NCBI GenBank assembly: GCA_002347185.1
Contig: DDXK01000108.1
Coordinates: 4,974 to 16,694, forward strand
From: Desulfobulbaceae bacterium UBA2262
Lineage (GTDB): Bacteria; Desulfobacterota; Desulfobulbia; Desulfobulbales; Desulfurivibrionaceae
DNA length: 11,721 bases
Reading direction: 5' to 3'
Of this stretch, positions 1-6,660 are shown piece after piece. The notes beneath the pieces were generated by a model. That model saw nothing but the letters and a program-made list of their open reading frames with translations, had not been told where the DNA came from and ran no database searches. Positions within the stretch are counted from its first letter, which is position 1. Each line of letters begins with the position of its first letter. Both the position numbers and the translations under genes were made by a program.

Positions 1-135
1 TCTTTTCCGGTGACGGTGAGTCTTGGCAGGGCGGGAACCGACAGGATCGCCCCGGATGAACTGGTCAAGGAGGCGGACAGGTTGATGTACGAGGCAAAGG
101 AGCTCTTTTACCGGAACGCCGAGCGTTACCGTTGA
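1..135 (+). CDS. C-terminal end of a GGDEF-domain protein (probable diguanylate cyclase), 5' part outside the window
   Basis: The first 44 codons are open and end at a TGA at 133-135. The translation begins SFPVTVSLG and continues through DELVKEADRLMYEAKE to NAERYR. This matches the end of GGDEF domains: a beta strand of the form VTxSxG, a helix carrying the AD..MY.AK pattern, and a terminal basic stretch (usually KxxGRNR, here less canonical). Family knowledge: GGDEF domains make cyclic di-GMP from GTP. The active-site GGDEF/GGEEF loop lies upstream of the window, so I cannot tell whether the enzyme is active or what sensor domain it carries. It ends about 120 nt before the CheZ-like gene on the same strand, a plausible signalling neighbourhood. 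The domain call is fairly firm; the activity is inference. Confidence 0.8.
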   Translation, partial: SFPVTVSLGRAGTDRIAPDELVKEADRLMYEAKELFYRNAERYR

Positions 136-165
136 GCAGGCGGGAAGCAAGACCCGTGTTCCTGG

Positions 166-194
166 TTGCGTTGGCGGAGATATTCCTCTACAAT
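166..194 (+). promoter_or_regulatory. Candidate sigma70-type promoter for the cheZ-like gene
   Basis: TTGCGT (166-171) and TACAAT (189-194) are separated by exactly 17 nt. The -10 matches the consensus at 5 of 6 positions; the -35 only at its TTG. A transcript would start near 201 and carry a leader of about 55 nt before the ATG at 256. That leader is strikingly AT-rich compared with the surrounding DNA. The element also argues against starting the gene at the in-frame TTG at 166. Weak on sequence alone. Confidence 0.35.
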
Positions 195-255
195 GACGGC
201 ACAGAGGGAGCTCTATTTTTATCTATTTGAAATAATTAACTTTATAAGTTTGGTC

Positions 256-888
256 ATGGTAAAAAACAACAACAGCCAATATGAAAAAAGCATCGCCTCG
301 CTGGTGGAAATCACCGACGCCCTGCTGCGCGGCGAATTCAAGGCGGAACTGCACGACTTCGACGCCGAGGGCGTGATCTCGGTGCTCGCCAAGAAGATCA
401 ACGCCATGCTCCTCAACATGAAGACCGTGCAGGAGCCTTTGGCCAGCGCCGGGGAGCAGACGCCCTTTGTGGTCAGCCACGCCCATGACGTGGTGGAGCT
501 CATGGAGCAGTCCACCAGCGAGGTCCTGGACAAATCGGACAAGGTGATCATGAGCGCCGAGGCCCTGGAGAATCTTCTCAGGCAGGGGGGCGGAGATCCG
601 GCGGTACTCAAGTCCGTCACCGAAATGAAGGCGGCGATGTACGACATCATCGCTTCCCAGTCCTATCAGGATGTGGCCCGGCAGAAGATGGGCAAGATCA
701 TCCTCGATCTCAACCAGATCCGCGACTGGCTCATCGAGGTGCTGGTGATCCTCAATATCCGCAAGGATGGCTCCGTGGAGAACCTGGAGAAGAAAAAAGA
801 GCTGCTCCGCGGCGTGCATGCGCCCACCGCCCCCTCCTCGCTCAAGCAGAGCCTGGTTGACGATCTCCTGGCCGAATTCGGCTCCTGA
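256..888 (+). CDS. cheZ: CheZ-like CheY-P phosphatase
   Basis: Predicted to dephosphorylate phospho-CheY in the cytoplasm and so end the flagellar motor signal. The 210-residue protein is about the length of E. coli CheZ (214). Two CheZ hallmarks are visible. A long helical region carries SQSYQDVARQKM near residues 137-148, where D139 and Q143 align with the E. coli catalytic pair D143 and Q147. The C-terminus ends SLVDDLLAEFG, matching the CheY-binding tail VDDLLxSLGF. The middle is helix-rich, as expected for the four-helix bundle dimer. I chose the ATG at 256: the frame is open back to a TTG at 166, but those 30 codons are AT-rich, unlike CheZ, and overlap a candidate promoter. No clear Shine-Dalgarno precedes 256, so the start is uncertain. 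It follows a GGDEF gene, and no other chemotaxis gene lies in the window. The N-terminal third is weakly conserved. Confidence 0.85.
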   Translation: MVKNNNSQYEKSIASLVEITDALLRGEFKAELHDFDAEGVISVLAKKINAMLLNMKTVQEPLASAGEQTPFVVSHAHDVVELMEQSTSEVLDKSDKVIMSAEALENLLRQGGGDPAVLKSVTEMKAAMYDIIASQSYQDVARQKMGKIILDLNQIRDWLIEVLVILNIRKDGSVENLEKKKELLRGVHAPTAPSSLKQSLVDDLLAEFGS

Positions 889-908
889 CCGCAGCGTCTC
901 TTCTGCGG
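889..908 (+). repeat. Inverted repeat just after the cheZ-like stop codon
   Basis: CCGCAG (889-894) and CTGCGG (903-908) form a perfect 6-bp stem with an 8-nt loop, starting at the base after the cheZ stop. There is no T-tract downstream, so it is not a standard intrinsic terminator. It may protect the 3' end or be chance in GC-rich DNA. The rest of the gap up to 1049 shows no gene or clear signal. Confidence 0.25.
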
Positions 909-1049
909 CACCCACCGCCTTCCCCCGCAGTCCAGCAGGGCGCAGCCAGCGCCCTCCGGATTTCCCCTTGCCTGGTCGCCGCCCTCTCGGTTCCGCTCCT
1001 GGCCTGACCCAGGGGATCCCCTCTGCCCCGCTTCCTGCACTGAAAGGGC

Positions 1050-1078
1050 TTGACCGCCAGCGGCAAAGCCGCTATCCT
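1050..1078 (+). promoter_or_regulatory. Probable sigma70-type promoter of the tetR-exporter operon
   Basis: TTGACC (1050-1055, 5 of 6 consensus matches) and TATCCT (1073-1078, 4 of 6) are spaced by exactly 17 nt. Transcription would begin near 1085, inside the palindrome at 1082-1097 and about 31 nt before the TetR ATG at 1116. This is the best promoter match I found in the window, and it sits where the only recognisable operator is. Confidence 0.6.
1059..1073 (+). repeat. Inverted repeat inside the promoter spacer
   Basis: AGCGGC (1059-1064) and GCCGCT (1068-1073) are perfect reverse complements around an AAA centre. The repeat lies almost wholly between the -35 and -10 elements, its last base being the first base of the -10. 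It could be a second protein-binding site on the promoter. There is no T-tract after it, so it is not a terminator. Short GC-rich repeats can arise by chance. Confidence 0.35.
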
Positions 1079-1081
1079 TGA

Positions 1082-1097
1082 GAGTAATTGATTACTC
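1082..1097 (+). promoter_or_regulatory. Perfect palindrome, probable TetR-family operator
   Basis: GAGTAAT (1082-1088), TG, ATTACTC (1091-1097): 7-bp arms that are exact reverse complements, AT-rich against a GC-rich background. It overlaps the predicted transcription start and lies 18 nt upstream of the start codon of a TetR-family gene. Established knowledge: these repressors usually bind palindromes of about this size overlapping their own promoter. Binding by the adjacent regulator is inference. Confidence 0.65.
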
Positions 1098-1104
1098 ACT
1101 TTAT

Positions 1105-1108
1105 GGAG
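1105..1108 (+). promoter_or_regulatory. Shine-Dalgarno that fixes the TetR start
   Basis: GGAG at 1105-1108 lies 7 nt before the ATG at 1116 but only 4 nt before the in-frame GTG at 1113. The spacing favours the ATG. Confidence 0.6.
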
Positions 1109-1115
1109 CGCAGTG

Positions 1116-1724
1116 ATGCCCTCGCATTCCAGACACCTCCCGGCCGAAGAGCGGCGCGCCGCCACGGTGCGGGCCGTACTCGAACTGGCCGCCGAGCAGA
1201 ATCCCGGCGAGATTACCACCCAGGCGATCGCCAGGCGGATGGATCTTTCCCAGGGCGCGCTTTTCCGCCATTTCCCAAGCAAGGAATCGATCTGGCAGGC
1301 GACCATGGCCTGGGTCGGGGAGCGCCTGCTGGCCCGGGTGGACCGGGCCGCCCGGGGGCTCGATTCGCCGCTGGCCGCGATGGAAGCGATCTTCATGGCC
1401 CATATCGATTTCATCGTCAGGCATCCGGGAGTGCCGCGCATGCTTTTCAGCGAGTTGCAGCGCCGCGAGGAAACCCCGGCCAAGCAGATGGTGCAGGCCT
1501 TGATCAGCCGCTATGGCGAACGTCTGCGTTTCCTGGTCGAAAAAGGCAAGACCTGCGGCGAGCTGGCCCCGGAGCTTGAGCCTGCCGCGGCGACCACCCT
1601 CTTCATCGGCACGATCCAGGGGCTGGTGGTGCAGGCTCTGCTCGCCGGGGGGATGGAACGCGTTCAGGCCGAAGCCCCGGGCGTGTTCGCCATTTACCGC
1701 CGGGGAATCGGGAGGAAGTCATGA
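1116..1724 (+). CDS. TetR/AcrR-family transcriptional repressor
   Basis: A 202-residue protein, the usual TetR-family size. The N-terminal DNA-binding domain holds a clear helix-turn-helix at about residues 33-56 (ITTQAIARRMDLSQGALFRHF), followed by the typical PSKESIW segment. The C-terminal ligand-binding part is helical and not assignable to a subfamily by eye. The inducer is unknown. The gene is first in a run of five; its stop overlaps the adaptor start by 4 nt (ATGA at 1721-1724). Position, overlap and the palindrome on the promoter suggest it represses itself and the exporter, with export substrates or related compounds as likely inducers; that is inference from how such pairs normally work. 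A GTG at 1113 is an alternative start adding one residue. Confidence 0.93.
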   Translation: MPSHSRHLPAEERRAATVRAVLELAAEQNPGEITTQAIARRMDLSQGALFRHFPSKESIWQATMAWVGERLLARVDRAARGLDSPLAAMEAIFMAHIDFIVRHPGVPRMLFSELQRREETPAKQMVQALISRYGERLRFLVEKGKTCGELAPELEPAAATTLFIGTIQGLVVQALLAGGMERVQAEAPGVFAIYRRGIGRKS

Positions 1725-2875
1725 AGATACTCTCTTTCGGAAGGAAAAATCTCGCGCTCCTTGCGGTGCTCGTTCCTCTCCTGCTGCTCTTCCTCTTTGT
1801 GGCCTTTCGCTCCGGGCCGCTTGCTCCGGTGAAAGTGACCGTCGTCACGGTGGAAAACCGTGGCCTTGCCCCGGCCCTTTTCGGCCTCGGCACCGTCGAA
1901 TCCCGCTACACCCACAAGATTGGCCCCACCATCTCCGGACGGATCAGGCAGGTGACGGTGCAGGTGGGGGATCTGGTCGAGTCCGGGCAGCTTCTGGGGG
2001 AAATGGATCCGGTTGATTTCGAGGCGCGCCTTAAGGCCCAGGCCGCCGTCCTGGCGCGCAGCGAGGCCCTGCTGGCCGAGGCTGGGGCGCGGGTCGCCCA
2101 TGCCCGGCGGGAGGCGGCGCGTTATGAAGAGCTTTGGCAGGCGCACGCCACCAGCGCCGAACTCCGCGAGGTCCGGCGGCAGGAGTTGCTGCTGGCCCAG
2201 GCTGGCCTGGAGGCGGCCCGGCAGGAGCAGGCAAGGGGTCGGGCGGAGCTGGACGCCCTTGCTGCCCGCCGCCATGATCTGCGCCTGCTGGCGCCGATCG
2301 CCGGTCTCGTGGTGGCCCGCCATGCCGAGCCGGGCACCACGCTGGTGGCCGGGCAGGCGGTGGTGGAGCTCATCGATCCGGCAAGCGTCTGGGTCAATGC
2401 CCGTTTCGATCAGGTCAGTGCGCGCGGCCTGGCCGCCGGGCTCTCCGCGAAAATCGTCCTCCGTTCCCGGCCCCAGGAGTCTTTGTCCGGTCTGGTGCTT
2501 CGGGTGGAGCCGCTCGCCGATGCGGTGACCGAGGAAATGCTGGCCAAGGTGCTCTTTGCCCAGTTGCCGACGCCTTTCCCCCCCATCGGGGAATTGGCCG
2601 AGGTCACCGTCGCCTTGCCGCCGCTGCCGTCCGGCCCGGTGGTTCCCAATGCCGCCATCCAGCGCCTGGCCGGGCAAACAGGGGTGTGGCGCCTGGTGGA
2701 CGGCAGGCCGCGCTTTACGCCGGTCGAAGTGGGCGGTGGAGATCTGGAGGGCCTGGTTCAGATCCGAGCTGGGCTTGCCGCCGGCGAGCGGGTGGTGCTG
2801 TACAGCGCCAAAGCCCTGAGGGAAGGCTGCCGCCTCGCGGTGGTCGCCGAGCTGCCGGGAGCAGGAAAAAAATGA
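1721..2875 (+). CDS. HlyD/MacA/DevB-type periplasmic adaptor of an ABC exporter
   Basis: A 384-residue membrane-fusion protein bridging an inner-membrane ABC transporter to an outer-membrane channel. A membrane anchor spans about residues 10-29, with no lipobox cysteine, so an uncleaved anchor is likely. The order then follows the family: first half of the lipoyl domain (about 65-98, with SGRIRQV and VGDLVESGQLLG), an Ala/Glu/Arg-rich coiled-coil hairpin (about 100-187), second lipoyl half (LLAPIAGLVVAR, 189-200), beta-barrel (about 222-300) and a membrane-proximal domain ending near 376. The coiled coil of under 90 residues suggests a MacA/RND-adaptor size hairpin, not the long hairpin of HlyD. 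A strong ribosome site (GGAGGAAG, 1711-1718) lies inside the end of tetR. The stop overlaps the permease start (ATGA). Neighbours identify it as the partner of an FtsX-type transporter, not an RND pump. Substrate unknown. Confidence 0.92.
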   Translation: MKILSFGRKNLALLAVLVPLLLLFLFVAFRSGPLAPVKVTVVTVENRGLAPALFGLGTVESRYTHKIGPTISGRIRQVTVQVGDLVESGQLLGEMDPVDFEARLKAQAAVLARSEALLAEAGARVAHARREAARYEELWQAHATSAELREVRRQELLLAQAGLEAARQEQARGRAELDALAARRHDLRLLAPIAGLVVARHAEPGTTLVAGQAVVELIDPASVWVNARFDQVSARGLAAGLSAKIVLRSRPQESLSGLVLRVEPLADAVTEEMLAKVLFAQLPTPFPPIGELAEVTVALPPLPSGPVVPNAAIQRLAGQTGVWRLVDGRPRFTPVEVGGGDLEGLVQIRAGLAAGERVVLYSAKALREGCRLAVVAELPGAGKK

Positions 2876-4077
2876 TCAGCCTGGCCGGCCGCGACATCAT
2901 GCATGCCTGGGGTAAATTCGTCTTCACCGGCCTGGGTCTTGGCCTGCTCATCGGGGTGACCCTTTCCATGGCCGGCATTTACCGGGGCATGGTGGACGAC
3001 GCCAAGGTGCTGCTCGACAACAGCGGCGCCGATCTCTGGGTGGTGCAGAAGGATACCCTGGGTCCCTATGCCGAATCGTCCAGCCTCTACGAGGATACCT
3101 GGCGTCCGCTTCGTGGCCTGCCTGGGGTGGCACGGGTGGCCAGGGTCACCTACCTGACCATGCAGGTCCGCCAGGGCCGGCGCGAGGTGCGGGCCATGGT
3201 CACCGGCATCGAGGCCGGCGGTCCGGGCACGCCCGGTTGGCCGCCCTATCTGGTTGCCGGCCGGCAGATCACCCGCGGCCATTACGAGGCGGTGGTTGAC
3301 CTTGCCACCGGCTTTGCGCTGGGCGATCGCCTTGAGATCCGCCGCAACCAATATACCGTGGTCGGCCTCACCCGGAGGATGGTCTCCTCGGGCGGCGATC
3401 CCATGGTCTTCATCCCCCTCAAGGATGCCCAGGAGGCGCAGTTCCTCAAGAATAACGAGGCCATCCTCCAGCAGCGCCGCCGCACCGCGGAAAATCCTTC
3501 CTACAACCGGCCCCAGGTCCCAGGCCTGCTTGAGGCGGTCATCGCCTCGCAAAGCAGCAATCCCTCCGTGAACGCCGTGCTGGTTCAGATCGCCGCCGGC
3601 CATGATCCGCAGGAGCTGGCGGAGAGGATCCGTCGCTGGCAGCGGCTGACGGTCTATACCCGCGGCCAGATGGAGGAGATTCTCGTCGGCAAGCTGATCG
3701 CCACCTCGGCCCGGCAGATAGGGATGTTCCTGGTCATCCTTTCCGTGGTCAGCGCGGCCATCGTCGCCTTCATCATCTACACCCTGACCCTCGGCAAAAT
3801 CCGCGAGATCGCGGTCCTCAAGCTTATCGGCACCAGAAATCGAACCATTGCCGCCATGATCATCCAGCAGGCCATCGCCTTGGGCGGGATCGGTTTTGTG
3901 GTGGGCAAGATCACCGCGACCCTGCTGATGGCGCCGATTTTTCCAAAATATGTGCTGCTGGAGCCCCTTGACTCGGTGCGCGGTTTCGTCGCCGTCCTGG
4001 TGATCTGCGTGCTTTCGAGCCTTATCGCCGTCCGGGCCGCCCTGAGGGTGGACCCGGCAGAGGCCATAGGAGGCTGA
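2872..4077 (+). CDS. FtsX/MacB-like ABC exporter permease (DevC-type)
   Basis: A 401-residue inner-membrane protein with the layout of the MacB/FtsX/DevC permeases: a first transmembrane helix at about 16-35, a large periplasmic domain (about 40-280) and three more helices at about 283-306, 331-353 and 370-388. The segment REIAVLKLIGTRNRTI (311-326) between helices 2 and 3 is the typical cytoplasmic coupling region, and the protein ends with the family's LRVDPAEAIGG. The early motif NSGADLWVVQK (50-60) resembles DevC proteins of cyanobacterial glycolipid exporters. The ATPase is a separate gene, as in DevBCA and unlike MacB, where both are fused. The start at 2872 overlaps the adaptor stop, with an AGGAA 4 nt upstream. 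Such systems move substrate from the inner leaflet or periplasm to a TolC-like channel; no such channel gene is in the window. Confidence 0.9.
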   Translation: MISLAGRDIMHAWGKFVFTGLGLGLLIGVTLSMAGIYRGMVDDAKVLLDNSGADLWVVQKDTLGPYAESSSLYEDTWRPLRGLPGVARVARVTYLTMQVRQGRREVRAMVTGIEAGGPGTPGWPPYLVAGRQITRGHYEAVVDLATGFALGDRLEIRRNQYTVVGLTRRMVSSGGDPMVFIPLKDAQEAQFLKNNEAILQQRRRTAENPSYNRPQVPGLLEAVIASQSSNPSVNAVLVQIAAGHDPQELAERIRRWQRLTVYTRGQMEEILVGKLIATSARQIGMFLVILSVVSAAIVAFIIYTLTLGKIREIAVLKLIGTRNRTIAAMIIQQAIALGGIGFVVGKITATLLMAPIFPKYVLLEPLDSVRGFVAVLVICVLSSLIAVRAALRVDPAEAIGG

Positions 4078-4078
4078 G

Positions 4079-4789
4079 ATGGATGGCGGGGGCATTCGCA
4101 TCCAGGGGCTGCAAAAGTCCTACGGCAGCGGGGACACTGCCGTCCAGGCCCTGAAGGGCGTGGATATGCGGGTGGATCCGGGTGAGGTGGTTGGCCTGAT
4201 CGGTCCTTCCGGCTCCGGGAAGAGCACGTTGCTCAAATGCCTGGGCGCCGTGATCGAGCCCAGCGCCGGCCGCATGACCCTGGGCGAGGAGGTGATCTAC
4301 GACGACGGCTGGCGGGTCGGCGATCTGCGCGCCCTGCGCCGCGACCGGATCGGGTTCATTTTTCAGGCACCCTATCTCATCCCCTTTCTCGACGTCACCG
4401 ACAATGTCGCCCTCCCGCCCATGCTGGCGGGCAGGAGCAACTTCGAGGCGCGACAGCGGGCGCGGGAGTTGCTGCAGGCCCTCGATGTGGAGCACCGCGC
4501 CAGGGCCATGCCCGCGCAGCTCTCCGGTGGCGAACAGCAACGGGTCGCCATTGCCCGGGGGCTCGTCAATCAGCCCCCGGTTGTCCTCGCCGACGAACCG
4601 ACCGCGCCGCTGGACAGCCAGCGCGCCCTCGGGGTGATCCGGATCCTGAACGAGATGGCCGGGAAATTCAGGACCGCCATCATCGTCGTCACCCACGATG
4701 AAAAGATCATCCCCACCTTCAAGCGCATCTATCATATCCGTGACGGGGTGACCTACGAGGAAGAAGGAGAGGGGCGCGCGCCTGTTTGA
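4079..4789 (+). CDS. ABC transporter ATPase subunit (DevA/LolD/MacB type)
   Basis: A 236-residue cytoplasmic ATPase that powers the permease just upstream. All functional motifs are present: Walker A GPSGSGKST (42-50), Q-loop glutamine Q96 (FIFQAP), signature LSGGEQQR (148-155), Walker B VVLADE (168-173) with catalytic E173, and switch histidine H206 (VVTHD). The D-loop reads TAPLDS, with proline where most relatives have Ala, Asn or Gly; this may mark a subfamily. The size and motif set fit the group of small ATPases that pair with FtsX-type permeases. An ideal AGGAGG (4068-4073), 5 nt before the ATG and inside the end of the permease gene, supports the start. One nucleotide separates it from the permease stop. 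Confidence 0.94.
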   Translation: MDGGGIRIQGLQKSYGSGDTAVQALKGVDMRVDPGEVVGLIGPSGSGKSTLLKCLGAVIEPSAGRMTLGEEVIYDDGWRVGDLRALRRDRIGFIFQAPYLIPFLDVTDNVALPPMLAGRSNFEARQRARELLQALDVEHRARAMPAQLSGGEQQRVAIARGLVNQPPVVLADEPTAPLDSQRALGVIRILNEMAGKFRTAIIVVTHDEKIIPTFKRIYHIRDGVTYEEEGEGRAPV

Positions 4790-4860
4790 GCAGGCTGTCC
4801 GCCAGGGTACGAAAAAGAGCATCCGCCGCAGGGCATGTTGGAAAAGGAGGGCAGGGGGCG

Positions 4861-5871
4861 ATGAGGAATCGGGGGGCAGCGGAAGGAATCGTTGCGGTGC
4901 GCAGGGTGGTGCAGGGATTTTTTCTGGGGTTCATCCTCCTGGTCGGCACCCGTTTCGCCCTGTTTATCCGGTATGTCGAAGGGGAGGCGGTTTTTTCGTC
5001 CCTGGCCCAGCGCTCGCCCGGAGTGGAGGGCTTTCTGCCCATCGGCGCCCTGGTCAGCCTCAAGCACTGGCTGCAGAGCGGGCAGATCCATCCGGTGCAT
5101 CCGGCGGCGCTGGTCATCTTTCTGACCATCTGCCTTATCTGTCTGCTGGCGCGGAAAGGCTTCTGCTCCTGGCTCTGCCCGGTGGGCACCCTCTCCGAAT
5201 GGGCGCACCGGCTGGGCCGCCGGCTCTGGGGGCGGAATTTCCGCATCTGGCGCTGGCTCGATCTGCCCCTGCGCGGCGGCAAATATCTGCTGCTTCTCTT
5301 CTTTGTCAAGCTCATCCTGCTCGACATGCCCGGCGAGGCCGTGGCCGCCTTTCTCGCCTCACCCTACTGGGCGGTGAGCGACATCAAGATGCTCCATTTC
5401 TTCACGCGGATGTCGCTCACCACCCTGACGGTGCATCTGGCGCTGACCGGGCTTTCCCTTTTCTACGCGAATTTCTGGTGCCGCTATCTCTGCCCTTACG
5501 GCGCACTGCTGGGGTTGCTCAGTCTCGCGAGCCCCTTCCGGATCCGGCGGGACATCGAGGGTTGTACCGGCTGCCGGCGCTGCAGCGCCGCCTGCCCATC
5601 CTTCCTTCCTGTGCACGTAAAAAAGGAAGTGCGCTCCCCGGAATGCACCGGCTGTCTCAGTTGCGTGGCAGCCTGTCCGGAAAGGGCGATCCTCCAGATG
5701 GCCCTGCCTTTCCGCCGCGAGCCGCTGCCTCTTTTCGTCTATCCGGCGACGGTGCTCTTGCTGTATGGCCTGGGCATCGGCGCGGGGATGCTCACCGGCC
5801 ACTGGCAAAGTTCGCTCACGCTTGCCGATTACCAGAGGCTCTTGCCGCTGCTCGATCTGCTTGCCCACTGA
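4861..5871 (+). CDS. Membrane-bound 4Fe-4S polyferredoxin, NapH/NosR-type
   Basis: A 336-residue protein with an N-terminal transmembrane helix (about 15-36), further helices at about 82-98, 140-156, 183-203 and 290-312, and cysteine motifs for iron-sulfur clusters. Two CxxxCP motifs follow membrane segments: FCSWLCPVG (C102, C106) and WCRYLCPYG (C207, C211), as in NosR and NapH. Two classic [4Fe-4S] motifs follow: CTGCRRCSAACP (C235, C238, C241, C245) and CTGCLSCVAACP (C262, C265, C268, C272). Family knowledge: these proteins pass electrons between the quinone pool or cytoplasm and periplasmic or membrane redox partners. The partner here is unknown. I chose the ATG at 4861, with AGGAGG at 4845-4850 and a second purine run closer. 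A TTG at 4786 overlapping the ATPase stop would add 25 basic residues and is less likely. It follows the exporter by 71 nt with no terminator seen, so it is probably cotranscribed. Confidence 0.9.
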   Translation: MRNRGAAEGIVAVRRVVQGFFLGFILLVGTRFALFIRYVEGEAVFSSLAQRSPGVEGFLPIGALVSLKHWLQSGQIHPVHPAALVIFLTICLICLLARKGFCSWLCPVGTLSEWAHRLGRRLWGRNFRIWRWLDLPLRGGKYLLLLFFVKLILLDMPGEAVAAFLASPYWAVSDIKMLHFFTRMSLTTLTVHLALTGLSLFYANFWCRYLCPYGALLGLLSLASPFRIRRDIEGCTGCRRCSAACPSFLPVHVKKEVRSPECTGCLSCVAACPERAILQMALPFRREPLPLFVYPATVLLLYGLGIGAGMLTGHWQSSLTLADYQRLLPLLDLLAH

Positions 5872-5920
5872 TGACGGCAGGACAGGCCGGCGGCGCCCCG
5901 CAAGGAGGGGAGGCAATGGC

Positions 5921-6652
5921 TCAGGGGCGGGGGGAGGTTTTTGCCCCAAGCTGCAGTTCCGCGTCCGAGGCGCGGACATAGATGGGGGCGCAGGTGGCTG
6001 CCTCCGAAAAGGCGCCGGCCGTGAAGCGATGCTGGGCGGCGAGGCCGATGGCCGCCGCTCTGGGAAAGCAGGTCTGCGGCGGGGCCAGCAGGGCCTTTTC
6101 CCGGAGGCGTTCCCGGAAAAAGGCGCCGTAGAGAAGAAGGGCGTCCCCCACCAGGAGGGTGGGGCCCTCGACGAGCTCGATCAGCCTCTCCGGCGGCAGC
6201 ACCTGGAACTCCTCGGCTTGTCTCGGGCCGCCCTCGGCCGAGCACTGGTAGAGGCCGGTGTATACCTCTTTTTTACGGGCGTCGAGCAGCGGCCGGATCG
6301 GCAGGCCGGCAAAGGGGAACTGGGCGGCAAGGCCCTCCAGGGTCGGCACGCCGATGAGCGGCTTGCCGGTCGCGAAGCAGAGTCCCTTGGCGGTGGCCAG
6401 GCCGATGCGCAACCCGGTAAAGCTGCCCGGCCCCAGGCTGACCGCGATGGCATCCACCTCTGCCCAGGCGCGCTCGGTTTCGGCCAGGAGCAGCTCCACT
6501 CCGGCCAGCAGGCGGCGGGAGTGGCTCCGGCTGGTGTTGAGGGAGAATTCCGCCAGGCAGCGTCCCTCGCCGACCAGGGCCACGCTGCCGCAGGAGGTGG
6601 CGGTTTCCAGGGCCAGGATCAGGGGGGCTGCGGAAGAAGGTGCGTCGGGCAT
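5921..6652 (-). CDS. tsaB: TsaB, tRNA N6-threonylcarbamoyladenosine synthesis subunit
   Basis: Partner of TsaD and TsaE in adding the threonylcarbamoyl group to A37 of ANN-decoding tRNAs; TsaB is the inactive ASKHA-fold paralogue that holds the complex together. The 243-residue protein starts with the family's LILALETAT strand (11-19), contains GPGSFTGLRIG (74-84), the most conserved TsaB block, and DARKKEVYTGLY (124-135). It lacks the metal-binding HxxxH of TsaD, which separates the two. There are tandem ATGs at 6655 and 6652; the Shine-Dalgarno GAGGAAG (6656-6662) overlaps the rseP stop and is better spaced from the second. It is the last gene of the - strand cluster, 8 nt after rseP, and ends 49 nt from the convergent polyferredoxin gene. 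The C-terminal tail after about residue 226 looks variable. Confidence 0.93.
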   Translation of the reverse strand: MPDAPSSAAPLILALETATSCGSVALVGEGRCLAEFSLNTSRSHSRRLLAGVELLLAETERAWAEVDAIAVSLGPGSFTGLRIGLATAKGLCFATGKPLIGVPTLEGLAAQFPFAGLPIRPLLDARKKEVYTGLYQCSAEGGPRQAEEFQVLPPERLIELVEGPTLLVGDALLLYGAFFRERLREKALLAPPQTCFPRAAAIGLAAQHRFTAGAFSEAATCAPIYVRASDAELQLGAKTSPRP

Positions 6653-6660
6653 CATCTTCC

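Noticed and set aside
227..248. TTGAAA and TATAAG as a promoter just before the cheZ ATG
   Set aside because: The spacing is only 10 nt, too short for sigma70, and would leave almost no leader.
1011..1022. 12-bp palindrome AGGGGATCCCCT
   Set aside because: It lies upstream of the promoter with no relation to its spacing, has no T-run, and looks like chance in GC-rich sequence.
2758..4101. A 447-codon frame on the - strand opposite the permease
   Set aside because: Antisense shadow with His/Asp/Gly-rich composition; the + strand permease has clear membrane helices and coupling to its neighbours.
5872..5920. Bidirectional terminator between the convergent polyferredoxin and tsaB genes
   Set aside because: The 49-nt gap is GC-rich, but I found no stem followed by a T-run on either strand. 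A GGGGC/GCCCC pair at 5924-5947 lies inside tsaB and has a poor loop.
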